A DNA stretch of 36,133 bases, taken from contig JAPOIJ010000030.1 in NCBI GenBank assembly GCA_029979005.1, positions 1 to 36,133 of the forward strand, in the 5' to 3' direction. The notes under the pieces are model-generated. The model was given only the letters and a program-made list of their open reading frames with translations. It was not told the DNA's origin and searched no databases. Positions 33,509 through 36,133 of this stretch are shown here, piece by piece. The position numbers and the translations under genes are program-made. The first letter of the stretch is position 1. Every line of letters begins with the position of its first letter. Source of the stretch: Planctomycetota bacterium. Lineage in GTDB: Bacteria > Planctomycetota > Planctomycetia > Pirellulales > Pirellulaceae.

Positions 33509-34249
33509 CTACCGAAATAGATTATCATCGGCAAAAGGGTGGATTGGCGAATCAAGTTTGGGCTTCGGTTGCGAATCTAAACAGGCTCTGGCAAACGCAA
33601 GATCCTGCTTGGACGTGATCTTGATGTTAAAAATAGAACCTTTGACAATCGAGATGGGATGACCTAATTCCTCGGCAAGTTGAGACTCATCCGTCGGTTT
33701 TAAATCGCCTCGATCTGCAAACATTGAAATGAGTAATTCTCGTTCGAAAACCTGCGGAGTTTGAGCCTCGTAAAGATGAGTCCGATCGACTGTCCTATCT
33801 ACGGCACTGCCGTTCTTAGATAATTTTAAAGTGCTCGTGACTGGAATGGCAGGGATTACGGCAGGATTCGTTTTTGAGGCATTGAAAACGACCTCAATTA
33901 AATCCGCATTGAGACAAGGTCGGGCGGCGTCGTGAATCACCACATGCGTTGAATCAGAGTTCACCTTGTCCAACGCATTTTGGACTGAGTCTGAACGCTC
34001 TGCACCACCGAGTGCAACCTCGACACCGAGTACAGCCAGATTAGGACCATACTTCGCGAGAAACTCTTCTTTATCCTCAGGTGAAATAACGATAATGACT
34101 TGCTTTACGTCATTGCGTTTCAAAAACAACTCAGCAGAGTAAAGCCAAACTGCTTTACGGTTTAGTAGTGCAAATGGCTTCTTATAATTCGGATCACGAA
34201 ACCGGCTACTTTTACCCGCCGCAGCGAGGATCACTGAAAACTTTGGCAT
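33509..34249 (-). CDS. ispD: 2-C-methyl-D-erythritol 4-phosphate cytidylyltransferase
   Basis: IspD couples methylerythritol 4-phosphate with CTP to give CDP-methylerythritol, the third step of the non-mevalonate isoprenoid pathway. The 246-residue product has the nucleotide-binding opening ILAAAGKSSRFRDPNYKKPFALL at residues 7-29, with the AAGKSSR phosphate loop and the following KPF, then QVIIVISPEDKEEF, GGAERSDSVQNAL, the HDAARPCL metal- and substrate-site motif at about 105-112, IPVTSTLKLS and EAQTPQVFERELL. All are standard for the family. The ATG at 34249 has a purine AAGG about 7 bases upstream. Its C-terminus is slightly longer than the E. coli protein. It has no IspF neighbour, and diverges from the unknown secreted protein gene. 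Confidence 0.95.
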   Translation of the reverse strand: MPKFSVILAAAGKSSRFRDPNYKKPFALLNRKAVWLYSAELFLKRNDVKQVIIVISPEDKEEFLAKYGPNLAVLGVEVALGGAERSDSVQNALDKVNSDSTHVVIHDAARPCLNADLIEVVFNASKTNPAVIPAIPVTSTLKLSKNGSAVDRTVDRTHLYEAQTPQVFERELLISMFADRGDLKPTDESQLAEELGHPISIVKGSIFNIKITSKQDLAFARACLDSQPKPKLDSPIHPFADDNLFR

Positions 34250-34692
34250 ACGACCTTCGCTGTATTGCTAGGTGTTAAAACAAATGTCTGTGTGAGACTA
34301 AAGCAGTCAACCGTCTCCATCAAGTACCACGCTTTTTAAGTCTCCTAGTTTAGTTTACCCCGAAACGTTTAGTCCGAAACTCTTTAAAATTAGATAACCC
34401 GCCGAACTATCGATACCGCCAATCGTGAGATTCGAACACTCAAAAACCCCCATTGCCTACGATACTCGATATCGGCACGACCCCGTCAATTTGCAAATCG
34501 TGATGCGAAAACGCAAGGTTTCGACAACTTGTAGACTTTCCCCAAAAGGATCAATTTCTCTGGATCCGATAAATTAAGCACGCCGCGGTAATTGCATTTG
34601 CCTCTTACCTTACGTATTCCCATTAAAATAACCGAAGCGACTGTGCACCCCTAAGCTTCGTATCTATTATTAGCCTGGAGTTCAGCAAAACG
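34250..34692. other. Divergent intergenic region between ispD and the secreted-protein gene
   Basis: These 443 bases are the longest gene-free stretch of the window. No open frame looks coding, and no strong terminator-like hairpin or clear promoter is visible. GGAG at 34677-34680 is a candidate ribosome-binding site for ATG 34693, with a long 12-base spacing. It must hold both divergent promoters. Confidence 0.35.
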
Positions 34693-35877
34693 ATGGCACA
34701 GATCTCTCCTAAAGCATGCCTATTGTTGCTTTTGTTAATTTTTCAATATGTTGGTGCGACCGAAACAGCCTGTGCTGACCAGTCGAATGCGGCAGTCTCC
34801 GCTGCGATACAGTTAGGTAGAAGTGATCCCAACTCAACTCGACCGGCACAGCTTGCGGATCAAGCTCTAAATTCAAACCGCATCCTTAGTGCAAGTAACC
34901 GTGGCAGCAACGACCTTCATGGATCAACCAATCCCCTGAGAACGATCAGTCCCCCGCGACCGCGTCCAAACAACGAACGCCCGTTAATTCAAAAAAACGA
35001 TGCTGAACAGCCACTTGCGCAACTGCTTAGTAAGGTCCTCCGGCAGTCAAAGCAACGATTTCAACACTCAAATCAGCAGATTCAAATGGCTCTTGAGCCG
35101 ATTGAGAGGTTGATTCAAGGCAAGTTTGAAGAAACCGTTTCCGATTTTTGTAGACAGCAGATCATTCCACAATTAAGTTCCCTCAACACTCAATTAAGAT
35201 CTACATTTTCCGATCGATTGAATCAGCCCACTCCGCCAGCGACCGAAACCCTTCCACCGGTTCGCCTCTCCACATCCTCAACCAATCCGGCCCCCTCAGC
35301 AAAACTAAACAACGTGCAATTAGTATTTCTCCCGGCTGAAGCCGGCGACAATTACTGGCAATACTATCAAGATTGTGACCGCTGGGGTGTTACGTTTTCC
35401 GAACTGGAAGTAGCCACCCGAAAGGCTAACGAAATGAAAATCGCGAGTCAGTCGATTGCAACTAAAGCACATTCAATCAGTTATCGTAAGCTCAAAAAAG
35501 TGGAATCGCAGGAGCAGCCTGCAGTTCAAGGAAACAACTTGTTGAAAGAGCACTTATTTAAAAGATCCAACGATTTCATAGTAGCCTTAGAAGAATTTGC
35601 CGAATTGACGACCGTATTAATCTCAAGGCTTCGCACTAAAACCGATCACTTGATGGCTGTCCTAGAATTTCAAGCGGTAGAAAGCCATTTGACGGAATAC
35701 CGACTAATCAGATCTAAAAACAGATCCAAAATTCGAATTGCAAACCAATTTGATATCCTCGCGATAGGCATCGGTTGTATATCCCGGGCAATTAAACAGA
35801 CCGAGGAAACGCATGAGGACGAGCCACAGGCCTCAAATCCTCTTCAGAATTCGCCAGAGCAGGAAATCTCCGAGTAG
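34693..35877 (+). CDS. Secreted helical protein of unknown function
   Basis: I do not recognise this family. The 394-residue product has a clear signal peptide (KACLLLLLLIFQYVGATETACA, residues 7-28, probable cleavage after ACA). The next 70 residues are low-complexity and disordered, with proline and arginine (PPRPRPNNERPL). A predominantly helical region runs from about 105 to 180 (LSKVLRQSKQRFQHSNQQIQMALEPIERLIQ). A proline/threonine linker follows (TPPATETLPPVRLSTSSTNPAP), then a second helical block at about 215-375 (YWQYYQDCDRWGVTFSELEVATRKAN, NDFIVALEEFAELTTVLISRLRTKTDHLMAVLEFQ). It ends in an acidic tail. The two helical blocks with a flexible linker suggest a periplasmic scaffold or cell-envelope protein. 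It stands alone on the plus strand. Confidence 0.65.
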   Translation: MAQISPKACLLLLLLIFQYVGATETACADQSNAAVSAAIQLGRSDPNSTRPAQLADQALNSNRILSASNRGSNDLHGSTNPLRTISPPRPRPNNERPLIQKNDAEQPLAQLLSKVLRQSKQRFQHSNQQIQMALEPIERLIQGKFEETVSDFCRQQIIPQLSSLNTQLRSTFSDRLNQPTPPATETLPPVRLSTSSTNPAPSAKLNNVQLVFLPAEAGDNYWQYYQDCDRWGVTFSELEVATRKANEMKIASQSIATKAHSISYRKLKKVESQEQPAVQGNNLLKEHLFKRSNDFIVALEEFAELTTVLISRLRTKTDHLMAVLEFQAVESHLTEYRLIRSKNRSKIRIANQFDILAIGIGCISRAIKQTEETHEDEPQASNPLQNSPEQEISE

Positions 35878-35955
35878 ACGAGGACGTTTCGAGGTGGAGG
35901 CGGGTTCGCTTGACTCAAACCATTCGATTCCGATCAACCGAAAATAAAGTCATGG

Positions 35956-36084
35956 CTATACGATCGCCGCGGCTCGCTCCGAGCAAAAAACCAAGTTTCC
36001 GCGCGCCTTGGGGCAAACTTGACGAATTTTTTCACCAAGCCCGCTGAGAGTGTTCCCTTGGGCTGTCTCAAATTCGGTAATCAC
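35956..36084 (-). other. Possible short coding remnant or spurious frame at right edge
   Basis: On the minus strand a GTG at 36082-36084 opens a 42-codon frame ending at TAG 35956-35958, reading VITEFETAQGNTLSGLGEKIRQ and onward. Its composition is protein-like, but no ribosome-binding site is visible and an antisense frame at 35952-36047 is also open. The 256 bases after the last gene otherwise show no clear feature. Confidence 0.15.
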
Positions 36085-36133
36085 GTCGCGGCTTCCTCGG
36101 TTCTATTCCCAATCGCAGAACTGGCCATTCAAC

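Noticed and set aside
35952..36047. 31-residue plus-strand frame at the right edge
   Set aside because: No ribosome-binding site and it overlaps an equally plausible antisense frame; neither can be supported.

Overview
The window looks like a chromosomal segment of a planctomycete, most likely Pirellulaceae. That assignment is an inference from gene content: a DUF1598-type secreted protein, a DUF6677-like membrane protein, a small acidic protein of a type I recall from planctomycetes, a bacterial (5-formylfuran-3-yl)methyl phosphate synthase (MfnB) homologue, Tat-exported TIM-barrel sugar isomerases and a sulfotransferase. Base composition is moderate, genes are mostly single or in pairs on both strands, and TTG or GTG starts are frequent. 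I see no insertion sequence, prophage, CRISPR array or rRNA. There is one tRNA gene with anticodon CAU.

Layout. 1-2241: a glycosyltransferase cut by the left edge and aroA, both on the minus strand. 2628-4758: a Tat-exported sugar isomerase/epimerase with a strong terminator, then an orphan ribbon-helix-helix protein behind a 260-base, hairpin-rich leader. 4849-8225: a BaiN-type flavoprotein converging on hslVU. 8451-10781: an isochorismatase-family hydrolase, a small secreted protein and a cytosolic TIM-barrel isomerase. 10880-14485: an RNase D homologue diverging from mfnB, then small genes (an acidic 69-residue protein, a PHA-granule-region family protein and a membrane PH-domain protein). 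14610-20849: the histidine utilisation block, hutU-hutH on the minus strand diverging from hutI-hutF on the plus strand. 20998-24305: YihY membrane protein, ychF, a sulfotransferase and the tRNA. 24439-30405: glmS, a fucose-isomerase-like protein, a cinA homologue with an eroded C-terminal domain, and rsmE. 30550-35877: planctomycete-type membrane and secreted proteins around ispD.

How the genes work together. The four hut genes take histidine to N-formylglutamate: HutH makes urocanate, HutU imidazolonepropionate, HutI formiminoglutamate and HutF N-formylglutamate. The last enzyme, HutG, is not in the window. HslV and HslU form one ATP-dependent protease. MfnB points to a methanofuran-like C1 cofactor in this organism; its partners must be elsewhere. 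AroA, IspD and GlmS are housekeeping enzymes of aromatic, isoprenoid and amino-sugar synthesis.

No clear multi-gene novel system is visible. The best leads are the ribbon-helix-helix locus with its structured leader, the CinA homologue without its deamidase motif, the mfnB homologue, a hairpin that would mask the ribosome-binding site of the DUF1598 gene, and palindromic sites between the divergent hut operons.
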